From the NCBI GenBank assembly GCA_036733985.1, contig DAIMZM010000041.1, positions 1-20,604 of the forward strand: a stretch of 20,604 nt of DNA, in the 5' to 3' direction. This DNA comes from DAIMZM01 sp036733985 (GTDB lineage Bacteria; Bacillota; Dehalobacteriia; UBA4068). Position 1 is the stretch's first letter. Every line of letters starts with the position of its first letter. Below are positions 8,194-15,077 of this stretch, in pieces. The notes under the pieces were generated by a model. The model was not told the origin of the DNA. It did not search any database and saw nothing but the letters and a program-made list of their open reading frames with translations. A program made the translations under genes and the position numbers.

Positions 8194-9119
8194 TAAAACA
8201 TCTCCATTATTTGCTCAGCTGAAGGCCCCAGCAGAATGATAAACAAAACCGGAAAAATAAACACCACCATGGGGATGATCATCTTCACCGGCGCTTTCAG
8301 CGCCTGGGCCTCGCAGCGCTGACGGTAGGCCTGGCGCAACTGATTGGCCTGGCTGCGCAGGATCTTTTTGATCGGCACCCCCAATTGCTCGGCCTGGATC
8401 AGAGCCGCGGCAAAGGTGCGCAGCTCCTGGACCTGATTCCGCTCGGCCAAGGCTTTCAGGGATTCCCTTCTGGGCAGGCCCATCTGCACATCCCGCACGC
8501 ATTTCATCAGCTCTGTGGTCAGGGGGGATTTGTTCTTTTCGTAAAGCCGGGTAATGGCCGCGTCAAAACCCAGCCCCGCCTCCACGGAGACGATCAGCAG
8601 ATCCATGATTTCCGGCAGCTCCCGGAGGATGGCCCCGGCCCTGGCCTTGGCCCGGTTTTTTACCGCCAGGCCGGGGATGAGCAGCCCCAGGAGCAAGCCT
8701 AGGACAGCCCCCAGCAGGACCAGATCCCCGCCCTGGCCGGTCCGGCCCAGGAACCAGGCCAAAATTCCGGCCAGCGCCAGGGCCAGGCTGATCCGGACGG
8801 CCTGGTATTCCTCATAACCCAGAGAGAGATTGGCCGCGGCCAGCAAACGCAGCATCCTTTCCCGCTCCTTGCCCGCCTGCTTGCCCCGGCCCCGGCCAAA
8901 TAACTTCCGCAGCCGCTGGGAAGCGGTGAGGAGCAGGGGCTTCATCAGCCGTTCGTAGAGCGGTTTTTTCAGCTCGTCCCCATAGCTGTTCAGCATGTCC
9001 TCCGGCCTGCTTTCCGCCAGCCTGCGCCGCATCTGGTCGGAGCGGCGGCCCAGATTGCCCAGCAGCGCCAGGATCAGCAGGAAAACAGCCAGGGCGGCTG
9101 CGATGACCGCGGTTTCCAT
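8193..9119 (-). CDS. tadC: TadC-type pilus assembly inner-membrane platform protein
   Basis: 308 residues, type II secretion F-domain family. It has an N-terminal anchor (AVIAAALAVFLLILALLG), paired central helices (LALALAGILAWFLG and LVLLGAVLGLLLGLLIPGLA), and the cytoplasmic T2SSF domain with ELPEIMDLLIVSVEAGLGFD. A final helix is MIIPMVVFIFPVLFIILLG. The LPE..DLL...EAGL signature is typical of TadC. With TadB it forms the membrane platform that couples the TadA ATPase to Flp pilin polymerisation. ATG at 9119, GAGG 7-8 nt upstream; 31 nt separate it from tadB. Confidence 0.93.
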   Translation of the reverse strand: METAVIAAALAVFLLILALLGNLGRRSDQMRRRLAESRPEDMLNSYGDELKKPLYERLMKPLLLTASQRLRKLFGRGRGKQAGKERERMLRLLAAANLSLGYEEYQAVRISLALALAGILAWFLGRTGQGGDLVLLGAVLGLLLGLLIPGLAVKNRAKARAGAILRELPEIMDLLIVSVEAGLGFDAAITRLYEKNKSPLTTELMKCVRDVQMGLPRRESLKALAERNQVQELRTFAAALIQAEQLGVPIKKILRSQANQLRQAYRQRCEAQALKAPVKMIIPMVVFIFPVLFIILLGPSAEQIMEMF

Positions 9120-9150
9120 AACTTACCTCACCAGCCTTTATCCTTTGGCC

Positions 9151-10092
9151 CTACATCTTCACCGTAATGATGCGCTTTACCGCCAGAAAACCGACCAACT
9201 CCAGGACGGCCGCGGCCAGCAGCATGTTCCGGCCCAGGCGGGTGACGAAGAACATCTCCACATAGCTGGGGCTGGTCACCATCAGCACCAGCAGCAGGAT
9301 CACCGGCAGCAGGCCGATGATATAACCGGAGACCCGGCCGGAAGCGGTCAGCACTTTGATATCCCCTTTGATCTTCAAACGCTGGCGGATGGTTTCGGAA
9401 ACATTTTCCAGGACTTCCACCAGATTGCCCCCCACCTGCTTTTGGATCAGCACCGCGTAAAGGGCCATTTCCAGATCCCGGTTGCGGGTGCGCTCCGCCA
9501 GCCGGTTGAAGCTCTGCTCCATGGGCATGCCCAAGCCGATTTCCCGGGAGACCCGGGCGAATTCCCGGGCAATGGGCTCCGGCATTTCCTCAGCAATGGC
9601 GTCCAGGGATTTCTGGAAAGAGTAGCCGGCCCGGAGCGCGCCGCACATGACGGCCAGGGCGTCCACCAGCTGTCCGTCCAGCTTGTTCAGGCGCTGCCGT
9701 TTGATCAGCTTCACCGCCACAATGGGACCGGCGGCGCAGATGATGATCATGCCCAGCACCGCCACGGTCTCCATACCCAGGAACAGCATCAATCCGGGCA
9801 AAAGCAGGGTCAGCAGCACCCAGCCCAGGATGAATTCATCAGCCCGGAGCATCAGATGGGCCATATAAAGCTCGTTTTCCAGCTTCACCAGCCGCCTTTG
9901 GGGCAGGCCCGGCAAAGCCCGGTTCCGCTTGGCCTTAGCCCGGCCCTCAATCACCCCTTCCGGCTGCAGCAGACCGGACAGGCGCCGCCCGGTTTCCAGC
10001 CGGTTCCGCAGCAAAAGCCGGAGCAGGCCGGAGAGCAGCAGGAAGCTGGTGAGGGCAGCCAGCAGGATAATAATTGTCAGCAGGATTTCCAT
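9151..10092 (-). CDS. tadB: TadB-type pilus assembly inner-membrane platform protein
   Basis: 313 residues, type II secretion F-domain family. N-terminal helix LLTIIILLAALTSFLLLSGL, a central hydrophobic pair (residues about 95-140), then the T2SSF domain. The domain includes QLVDALAVMCGALRAGYSFQ and EFARVSREIGLGMPMEQSFN, and ALYAVLIQKQVGGNLVEVLE. Two C-terminal helices follow. LRAGYSF and QVGGNL(V/A)EVL are characteristic of TadB. It pairs with TadC as the pilus platform. ATG at 10092 begins 4 nt after the tadA stop, and its SD (AAGGTGG) overlaps that stop, so the two are translationally linked. Confidence 0.94.
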   Translation of the reverse strand: MEILLTIIILLAALTSFLLLSGLLRLLLRNRLETGRRLSGLLQPEGVIEGRAKAKRNRALPGLPQRRLVKLENELYMAHLMLRADEFILGWVLLTLLLPGLMLFLGMETVAVLGMIIICAAGPIVAVKLIKRQRLNKLDGQLVDALAVMCGALRAGYSFQKSLDAIAEEMPEPIAREFARVSREIGLGMPMEQSFNRLAERTRNRDLEMALYAVLIQKQVGGNLVEVLENVSETIRQRLKIKGDIKVLTASGRVSGYIIGLLPVILLLVLMVTSPSYVEMFFVTRLGRNMLLAAAVLELVGFLAVKRIITVKM

Positions 10093-10096
10093 GGCG

Positions 10097-11422
10097 TCAC
10101 CACCTTAGCCCGGCGTCATTGGCAAACCAGGCGTCCAGGATGGAGACGCTGTTGGCCAGGATCTTCTCGCAGCAATGGGGCCGGATGCCGGTGGCCAGGA
10201 ACTGGCCGCCCCCTTTGCCGGCGTTGATCATGGACTCATAGCGGAAAATTTCCTGCATCACAATGGTATCCCCTTCCATGCCCAGCAGCTCGCTGATGCT
10301 GGTCACTTTGCGGCTGCCGTCCCGCATCCGGGACTGCTGGATGATGATATCCACGGCGCTGGCCACCTGCTTGCGGATGGCGTCCACCGGCAACTGCATA
10401 CCGGCCATCAGCACCATGGTTTCCAGCCGGCTCAGCACATCCCGGGGGGAATTGGCGTGCACGGTGGTGAGAGAGCCGTCATGGCCGGTATTCATGGCCT
10501 GGAGCATGTCCAGGGTCTCGCCGCCCCGGACCTCCCCCACCACGATCCGGTCAGGCCGCATCCGGAGGGCGTTTCTGACCAGGTCGCGGATGGCCACCGC
10601 GCCCTGGCCTTCCAGATTGGGGGCCCGGCTTTCCAGGGACAAGACATGGGCCTGGCGCAGCTGCAGCTCAGCCGCATCCTCTATGGTGATGATCCGCTCA
10701 TCCGTGGGGATATAGGCGGAAAGCACATTCAGGAGGGTGGTTTTGCCGCTGCCGGTGCCGCCGCTGACGATGATGTTCATCCGCCCTTTGACGCAGGCTT
10801 CCAGGAACTGGGCCATCTTCACCGAGAGGGAGCCAAAGCTGATCAGATCCTGGATGGCCAGGGGGCTCCGGGAAAACTTGCGGATGGTCAGCACCGGCCC
10901 GTTCAGGGCCAGGGGGGGAATAATGGCGTTGACCCGGGAGCCGTCGGCCAGCCGGGCGTCCACCATGGGATTGGCCTCGTCGATATGGCGGCCCAGGGGC
11001 GAAACGATGCGGTCGATGATGCTCATCACATGGCTGTCATCATGAAAAACAATGGGGCTGGGCTCGAGCTTGCCCCGGCGCTCCACATAGACCTGGCCCG
11101 GGCCGTTGACCATGATCTCGCTGACCGTATCGTCGGCCAGCAGCTGTTCCAGGGGCCCCAGGCCCTTCACCTCGTCCAGGATTTCCCGGGAGATGCGGTT
11201 CTTTTCCGGCCGGGGCAAAGCGCCGCCGTAAAGATCCAGCAGGCCGTCGATCATCCCTTTAACGTCCCCGTTTTCATCACCGGGCCTTTTATTGATCAGA
11301 TCCACCACTTCCTGATGCACCTGCTGGCGCAAAGGCCCGTGAAGATCCTCGGCCCGGCCTTGGGCGGCCTGCCCTGGCCCAATGGCCGGGTGCTGCCGGT
11401 TCATTCTTTCCATCAAGCCCAT
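10097..11422 (-). CDS. tadA: TadA/CpaF secretion ATPase powering the Tad pilus
   Basis: 441 residues, CpaF/TadA family of hexameric type II/IV secretion ATPases acting at the cytoplasmic face. The N-terminal domain includes LGPLEQLLADDTVSEIMVNG. Walker A GGTGSGKTT is at 221-229, the Asp box IITIEDAAELQL at about 244-255, Walker B RIVVGEVRGGE at about 292-301, and the His box TGHDGSLTTVHANSP at 312-326. All catalytic elements are intact. Length is normal for the family. Start ATG at 11422 follows AAAGGAGG by 9 nt. The tail RPHCCEKILANSVSILDAWF beyond the usual domain end has no assigned role. The gene sits between cpaE and tadB, as in most Tad loci. Confidence 0.97.
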   Translation of the reverse strand: MGLMERMNRQHPAIGPGQAAQGRAEDLHGPLRQQVHQEVVDLINKRPGDENGDVKGMIDGLLDLYGGALPRPEKNRISREILDEVKGLGPLEQLLADDTVSEIMVNGPGQVYVERRGKLEPSPIVFHDDSHVMSIIDRIVSPLGRHIDEANPMVDARLADGSRVNAIIPPLALNGPVLTIRKFSRSPLAIQDLISFGSLSVKMAQFLEACVKGRMNIIVSGGTGSGKTTLLNVLSAYIPTDERIITIEDAAELQLRQAHVLSLESRAPNLEGQGAVAIRDLVRNALRMRPDRIVVGEVRGGETLDMLQAMNTGHDGSLTTVHANSPRDVLSRLETMVLMAGMQLPVDAIRKQVASAVDIIIQQSRMRDGSRKVTSISELLGMEGDTIVMQEIFRYESMINAGKGGGQFLATGIRPHCCEKILANSVSILDAWFANDAGLRW

Positions 11423-11450
11423 GGATCACCGCCTCCTTTCACCGGGCCCG

Positions 11451-12584
11451 CTATTTTCTGCCGCCCGCCATAGTGACGGCAAAGCGGCTGATTTCCGCCG
11501 CCACCCGGCTGCGGCGGCAGGACAGCACCAGGGGTATGCCCCGGTTGACCGCCTTGGCGCAGCATTTATAATCGCAGCCCAGGGTCAGCAGGGCCTTTTT
11601 GCCCAGCACCTCCTCGATATCCCGCTTTTTCAGATCGGAGAAGCCGTCCCGGTTAATTGCCAGGTAGACCCGCTCCATCAGGCCCAGGGTCTCCAGAACA
11701 TTAAAGCTGATCTGGGCGTTTCTCAAAGTGGAAATATCCGGATTCACCACGAAGAAGATTTCCGAGCATTGTTCCAGGGCCGCCAGGGACACATCGTTGA
11801 AAGCCGGGGGCATGTCCAGGATCAAATAATCGTACTCGGCCCGGAGGCCCATGATCACCTTGTCCACATGCTCGGGCCGGACGATCTCCGCGTACTCCGG
11901 GGCCGTGGGGGCGGCCAGAACCCGGAGGCCGCTGTGATGCTTATGGAGAAAGCTGGAAAGGGCCGCGTATTCATAATCGTTTTCCTCGATGATATCCACA
12001 ATGGTATCGGCTTTGGCAATATCCAGGAAGACGCCCACATCGCCGAATTGCAGGTCAAAATCCAGCAAAGCCACCCGCTTGTTCAGGCAGGCCAGGCTAA
12101 TGGCCAGGTTCACCGCCAGGGTGGTCTTGCCCACGCCCCCCTTGGTGCCGAACACCCCCAGCACCCGGTTTTCATAGCTGACGCCCACGCCCCGCACCGC
12201 GTTTTGCCGGTTTTGCTGCCGGTACCAGGCGGCGAACAGGCTGTCCAAAGGGGTTTCCTGGCTATTGGCCAGCTCGATGACCCGGCTGACCCCGGCGTTC
12301 AGGGCCCGGGACAGCAGGTCGGTATCGGTTTCCGTACAGAGCAGCAGGATCAGCAGCTCCGGCCTGGTCATATACAGGCGTTCCAGGAAATCCGCTTCCC
12401 GCCGGTTCAGGCAATCGCTGTACAGTACCAGGGCGTCGGCGGGGATAAAGCCGGCCCGGGCCAGGCCGCCGTTGTCCGGCGGCAGCAGGGCGGCCAGTTG
12501 TACAGATTCGATAGCAAAAGCCGCGGCAGCCTCTTTGCGCTGCGCCTCGGTTTCCGCGGCAATGATCAGTCTCAGCTTATCCAT
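11451..12584 (-). CDS. cpaE: CpaE/TadZ-type MinD-like pilus localisation ATPase
   Basis: 377 residues. The N-terminal receiver-like (atypical REC) domain spans about 1-125. A P-loop ParA/MinD ATPase domain follows, with deviant Walker A GTKGGVGKTT at 146-155, Walker A' VALLDFDLQFGDVG at 171-184 and the switch LILDMPPAFNDVSL. CpaE/TadZ proteins mark the cell pole and recruit the Tad ATPase. Start choice: ATG at 12584 (MDKLRLIIAAETE) lies right after AGGGGA, which overlaps the cpaB stop. A longer reading frame back to 12647 would run into cpaB and has no SD. A Cys-rich spot CDYKCCAKAVNRGIP near the C-terminus is noted. Cell-pole targeting here would fit with the DivIVA-like domain of the last gene in the operon. 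Confidence 0.94.
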   Translation of the reverse strand: MDKLRLIIAAETEAQRKEAAAAFAIESVQLAALLPPDNGGLARAGFIPADALVLYSDCLNRREADFLERLYMTRPELLILLLCTETDTDLLSRALNAGVSRVIELANSQETPLDSLFAAWYRQQNRQNAVRGVGVSYENRVLGVFGTKGGVGKTTLAVNLAISLACLNKRVALLDFDLQFGDVGVFLDIAKADTIVDIIEENDYEYAALSSFLHKHHSGLRVLAAPTAPEYAEIVRPEHVDKVIMGLRAEYDYLILDMPPAFNDVSLAALEQCSEIFFVVNPDISTLRNAQISFNVLETLGLMERVYLAINRDGFSDLKKRDIEEVLGKKALLTLGCDYKCCAKAVNRGIPLVLSCRRSRVAAEISRFAVTMAGGRK

Positions 12585-12594
12585 AGCCTGTCCC

Positions 12595-13317
12595 CTATTC
12601 CGCCAGGGTTTCCCGGTTGACCAGGGGCAGGCGGCTTTCCCCCTCATCGGTAACAGAACGCAGCAGCAGGGTCAACCGGCCCTCGGCCATGGCGAAAACG
12701 ATTTTTTGGGCCTGCTCCGCCGTGGCCAGCAGGGTCACGGTGCTGTAGGCATCCTCGCCGCCTTCGCCGCTGCCGGCCAGGCTGTCGCCGGCGGCCAGCA
12801 CCCGGATATTTTCCGCCACCGGCAGGGTGGCGTTTTCCCGCTTCTCGCTTTCTTCCGCGCTGCCCTCCGCCTGCTCCACCGGCAGGTCAATGGTCACCAG
12901 GATATCCACCAGATCGTCCCGGCGGAGGAAGCCCCCCACGCCGGAAACGCTGTCCACGGAAATGGTCAGGGCCCGCATGCCGTCGGTCACCAGGTAGGAT
13001 AAAGCGTCCCGGTTATCGCCCAGAGCTTTCAGCTTACCGCTGAGCAGGGTTTCCCCGGCCAGGATATTGCTGTCGCTGACCTTGCCGACGGCTTCGTCAG
13101 CCCTTAAGACGCTCTGATTATGCTGGGATCCGGCAGCCACCTGGCGGATGACCAGCATATCGCCGCTGATCCGGGTATAGGCCGGGATATCCTGGGCCGC
13201 GGCCACCACATCCACATACCGGGGCTGGGCGGCGATGGTGACGGAACGCAGGTAGGTATAAACCAGGATCGCGGTGACCAGGGCCATCAGGGCGGCGAAG
13301 ATATAGACCTTTTTCAT
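12595..13317 (-). CDS. cpaB: CpaB/RcpC-type Tad pilus assembly protein (SAF domain)
   Basis: 240 residues. One N-terminal membrane helix (YIFAALMALVTAILVYTYL) is followed by an extracytoplasmic SAF domain: VDVVAAAQDIPAYTRISGDM, GKVSDSNILAGETLLSGKL, and MRALTISVDSVSGVGGFLRRDDLVDI in sequence (about residues 35-140). An acidic insertion VEQAEGSAEESEKRE and a C-terminal β region follow. CpaB/RcpC proteins support pilus assembly, in diderms next to the secretin. No secretin gene is present, so here the protein would act on the outer face of the single membrane. ATG 13317 follows AAAGGAG by 6 nt. A strong hairpin (13334-13358) lies just upstream of this SD. Confidence 0.93.
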   Translation of the reverse strand: MKKVYIFAALMALVTAILVYTYLRSVTIAAQPRYVDVVAAAQDIPAYTRISGDMLVIRQVAAGSQHNQSVLRADEAVGKVSDSNILAGETLLSGKLKALGDNRDALSYLVTDGMRALTISVDSVSGVGGFLRRDDLVDILVTIDLPVEQAEGSAEESEKRENATLPVAENIRVLAAGDSLAGSGEGGEDAYSTVTLLATAEQAQKIVFAMAEGRLTLLLRSVTDEGESRLPLVNRETLAE

Positions 13318-13333
13318 GGCGGCTCCTTTGGCA

Positions 13334-13358
13334 GGGGGGCGGGCCGGCCCCGCCCCCC
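13334..13358 (-). promoter_or_regulatory. GC hairpin in the flp-cpaB spacer
   Basis: A perfect 10-bp stem GGGGGGCGGG/CCCGCCCCCC with a 5-nt CCGGC loop ends 8 nt before the AAAGGAG of cpaB on the minus-strand transcript. No U-run follows, so it is more likely an RNA-processing or stability element, or a translation modulator, than a terminator. It probably helps keep flp mRNA more abundant than the downstream genes. Confidence 0.5.
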
Positions 13359-13433
13359 GGTTTTGGGTGGGAATTTAAAAATAAAGAGGCAGGTAAAAAA
13401 CTGGCAACTAATTGCTATAAATTGCCTTTGGAA

Positions 13434-13486
13434 ATAAAAAGGCCGGGGTTACAGGCCAGATGGCGGAGGCGTGACGCCCGCCGCCG
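13434..13486 (-). terminator. Partial terminator/attenuator after flp
   Basis: On the minus strand, a two-part hairpin comes first (GGCGG/CCGCC, 13462-13466 with 13481-13485, enclosing GGCG/CGCC). A weak GGCC/GGCC stem (13441-13444 with 13454-13457) follows, and directly after it a run of five U. It lies within 70 nt of the flp stop. It probably releases part of the transcript so that the pilin is made in excess over the assembly machinery; strength cannot be judged by eye. Confidence 0.45.
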
Positions 13487-13503
13487 ATCATAGGTCCTTG
13501 GCA

Positions 13504-13686
13504 TTATTCGGTAACAGATGAGGGATCCTTTAAGGCTGTGGCAGCTTTAGTCAGCTGCTCGTCTGCGTTCTGGCCCAAGGTACGGAAGGCCACCAGAGCG
13601 ATCACAGCCACCAGGGCGATGATCAGGCCGTATTCCACCATGCCTTGCCCGTCTTCCTCTCTGAAGAAAGCTTTGATTTTTTCCAT
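13504..13686 (-). CDS. flp: Flp-type major pilin (Flp/Fap family prepilin)
   Basis: 60 residues, the structural subunit of the Tad (Flp) pilus. A charged leader MEKIKAFFREEDG is followed by the processing site G13/Q14 and the Flp motif QGMVEYGL, with Glu18 and Tyr19 at +5 and +6. A hydrophobic helix IIALVAVIALVAF and a short hydrophilic tail (NADEQLTKAATALKDPSSVT) complete it. Length and motif are typical. The prepilin peptidase encoded just upstream is the expected processing enzyme. SD AAAGGAG ends 9 nt before the ATG. Terminator-like structures follow. Confidence 0.96.
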   Translation of the reverse strand: MEKIKAFFREEDGQGMVEYGLIIALVAVIALVAFRTLGQNADEQLTKAATALKDPSSVTE

Positions 13687-13701
13687 TTTTATGATCTCCT
13701 T

Positions 13702-13800
13702 TTAGTTTATTTTTGGTTGCGCTCGGCGCAGGTTCAGGGCCGTCCCGGGCCCCGGGGTCATCGGTTTTTCATAAAAGCCATATGTTTTCTTTTTCCGCAT
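13702..13800 (-). CDS. Possible small basic leader ORF before flp
   Basis: A 32-codon reading frame (MRKKKTYGFYEKPMTPGPG...) lies between the prepilin peptidase and flp. Its TAA stop overlaps the flp SD (TAAAAGGAG). A perfect AAGGAGG precedes it, but only 1 nt from the ATG, which is too close for normal initiation. Downstream of its start the DNA is palindromic (CCCGGGCCCCGGG at 13744-13756), so the region may be a structured leader instead. No homologous family recognised. Listed as doubtful. Confidence 0.2.
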   Translation of the reverse strand: MRKKKTYGFYEKPMTPGPGTALNLRRAQPKIN

Positions 13801-13850
13801 CCCTCCTTAAACAAAACATTACAACTCCCATACGTTTCCAGCGGTCATGA

Positions 13851-14483
13851 TCAGAACCACCTGAATACCAGCACAGCCATAAAGGCCACAGACATGCAGG
13901 GGCCCATGGGAATCAAGGTTTTCAGATAATCCACCAAAGGGATGCGGCGCAGATAGAGCCAGGCCAGAATCATCAGGCCCATCAACACCACGGTATACAG
14001 CCCGCCCATCAGCCCGCCGGCAAAGCCCAGGGCCCCGGCCAGCTTAATGTCGCCCATACCGATTTTTTTGCCCCAAAAAGCAGGCAGCATAAAGATCAGC
14101 AGGCAAGCCGCCATACCCAGCAGGGAATCCAGCCAGTCGAAAGCCATGCCCGCCAGGGCGAACAGGGCGGTGATGATCAGGATGGCCAGAATCAAGGGGT
14201 TGGGGATCAGCCGGTGCCGCAGATCCGTGATAAAGACCAGCACCGAGACAACCGCCATTAGCAGCAGGTAAAAGAGATCCAGGCTGACGCCGTTCAGACA
14301 ATAGACAGCGGCGAAGGACAGGCCGAAGGACAGGGACAGGATCAGGGAAAACAGCCGGGGCAAAGCCGCCTCTTGCCCGCGTCTTGCCATCAGCAGCCGG
14401 TAGGCCGGCGCCACCAAGGCCGCCATAGCAGCGGCAATTACGAAGATCAGATCCGCCATCAGGAATCTGCCGATGCTGAACAT
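13851..14483 (-). CDS. tadV: Prepilin peptidase TadV/CpaA (A24 family)
   Basis: 210 residues, polytopic membrane aspartic peptidase that cleaves Flp prepilins at Gly. Both catalytic Asp motifs are intact: ITDLRHRLIPN with D87 and GMGDIKLAGALG with D145. About six to seven membrane helices are visible. It lacks the N-terminal methylase-type extension of PilD, as usual for TadV/CpaA. ATG 14483 follows a perfect AAGGAGG. It is the first gene after the minus-strand c-di-GMP riboswitch and terminator, hence the first gene of the Tad operon. flp starts 164 nt further on. Confidence 0.95.
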   Translation of the reverse strand: MFSIGRFLMADLIFVIAAAMAALVAPAYRLLMARRGQEAALPRLFSLILSLSFGLSFAAVYCLNGVSLDLFYLLLMAVVSVLVFITDLRHRLIPNPLILAILIITALFALAGMAFDWLDSLLGMAACLLIFMLPAFWGKKIGMGDIKLAGALGFAGGLMGGLYTVVLMGLMILAWLYLRRIPLVDYLKTLIPMGPCMSVAFMAVLVFRWF

Positions 14484-14514
14484 CCGTCAGCCACCTCCTT
14501 AACAAATAGGCAAA

Positions 14515-14547
14515 GAAAAAAGCAACCGAAAGAAACTTTCCGGTTGC
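14515..14547 (-). terminator. Riboswitch-controlled terminator of the Tad operon
   Basis: Minus-strand stem GCAACCGGAAAG/CTTTCGGTTGC (plus coordinates 14522-14547, one bulge, short loop) is followed by UUUUUUCUUU. It sits between the c-di-GMP aptamer and the prepilin peptidase SD. Its 5' arm (14540-14547) is exactly complementary over 8 nt to the 3' end of the aptamer (14627-14634), giving a mutually exclusive antiterminator. Confidence 0.9.
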
Positions 14548-14620
14548 AAGAAGCGCCAAGCAGGCCTGCCGATAGTCCGCGCCGGAATAAAGGCGCGCTG
14601 CGGCGGCTCGCTATAGGATT

Positions 14621-14709
14621 GTCCCGGCAACCGGCTGTCATAGGCGTCCGCCCTTAGACCCTTGGCTTTGCGTCCACCGCTTTCGCGGTGTTTGCCTTTA
14701 TCGTGGATC
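14621..14709 (-). ncRNA. Class I c-di-GMP riboswitch (GEMM-I) for the Tad operon
   Basis: The minus strand reads CACGATAAAGGCAAACACCG, a perfect CACCGC-GAAA-GCGGTG hairpin (14675-14690), then GGACGCAAAGCC, AAGGGTCTAAG, and CTATGACAGCCGGTTGCCGG. These are the conserved GEMM-I blocks: the GNRA loop on P1b, GACGCAAAGC containing the ligand-stacking A (A47 of Vc2), and the CUAAG/UAUG tetraloop receptor. The 3' strand with the ligand-contacting C is present. The position matching G20 of Vc2 is G, pointing to c-di-GMP rather than the cGAMP-selective variant, which has A. A terminator follows, and the Tad operon lies beyond. Confidence 0.94.
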
Positions 14710-14736
14710 AGCTATTTCCACAAGTGCTGATAATTC

Positions 14737-14765
14737 AAATTACCATGGCTTTAATTATTTGTCAA
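14737..14765 (-). promoter_or_regulatory. Promoter of the Tad pilus operon
   Basis: Perfect -35 TTGACA (14765-14760), 17-nt spacer, -10 TAATTT (14742-14737) preceded by TGG. Predicted start lies about 20 nt before the c-di-GMP aptamer. Its -35 faces the -35 of the divergent promoter across 50 bp of AT-rich DNA. Confidence 0.8.
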
Positions 14766-14815
14766 GAGTCATTTTACAAAATTTTGGGGATAATGTAAAA
14801 ATATGCATTTAGGTA

Positions 14816-14844
14816 TTGACAGGCCGTTTTTGCCATGCTACACT
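14816..14844 (+). promoter_or_regulatory. Promoter of the secreted-protein/phosphodiesterase operon
   Basis: Perfect -35 TTGACA (14816-14821), 17-nt spacer, -10 TACACT (14839-14844) with extended TGC. Transcription would begin near 14851, at a small GGATGA-TAG-TCATCC hairpin just before the aptamer. Confidence 0.8.
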
Positions 14845-14863
14845 AAAAGCGGATGATAGTCAT

Positions 14864-14952
14864 CCCCACGAAAAGGCTAACCTGCTGAAAGGCAGGGTCG
14901 CAAAGCTAAAGGGCCTAAGGGCATATGCCTAGGGCAGCCAGTTGCCGTTGTC
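14864..14952 (+). ncRNA. Class I c-di-GMP riboswitch (GEMM-I) for the divergent operon
   Basis: Plus strand: CCACGAAAAGGCTAACC, then CCTGCT-GAAA-GGCAGG (14881-14896, GNRA loop), GGGTCGCAAAGC, GGGCCTAAGGGC, ATATGCCTAGG and GCAGCCAGTTGCCG. These match GEMM-I in order and spacing, including the G of the G20 position, the A47-equivalent in CGCAAAGC, and the CCUAAG receptor strand. It lies immediately after a strong promoter and about 40 nt before an intrinsic terminator. It controls the gene at 15078 and probably those behind it. Confidence 0.94.
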
Positions 14953-14991
14953 AAGATCATATTGGGAGGTGCTCCCGGAGGACGTCTGACC

Positions 14992-15031
14992 AACAGCAGC
15001 TGGAATGTTACTTATTCTGCTGCTGTTTTTC
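14992..15031 (+). terminator. Riboswitch-controlled terminator upstream of the secreted-protein gene
   Basis: Stem AACAGCAGC/GCTGCTGTT (14992-15000 with 15019-15027) is extended by GAAT/ATTC (15003-15006 with 15014-15017), then TTTTTCG. The 5' arm with one base before it (14991-15003) can pair with 14938-14950 at the 3' end of the aptamer: 11 Watson-Crick pairs, one G-U and one mismatch over 13 positions. This is the antiterminator form. Confidence 0.9.
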
Positions 15032-15077
15032 GTGACTGACTATATCCGATCGATAAAAAATAGAGAGGATGTAGAAA

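Noticed and set aside
8995..10227. 410-codon plus-strand frame opposite tadB and tadC
   Set aside because: Antisense shadow of well-supported tad genes; His/Gln-rich nonsense composition.
10175..11473. 432-codon plus-strand frame opposite tadA
   Set aside because: Antisense to the intact CpaF/TadA ATPase; no recognisable motif.
12585..12647. Longer start for CpaE
   Set aside because: Would overlap the cpaB 3' end with unrelated residues; ATG 12584 follows AGGGGA and fits family N-termini.
14621..14709. cGAMP-selective GEMM-Ib variant
   Set aside because: Both aptamers have G, not A, at the Vc2 G20-equivalent position, which favours c-di-GMP.
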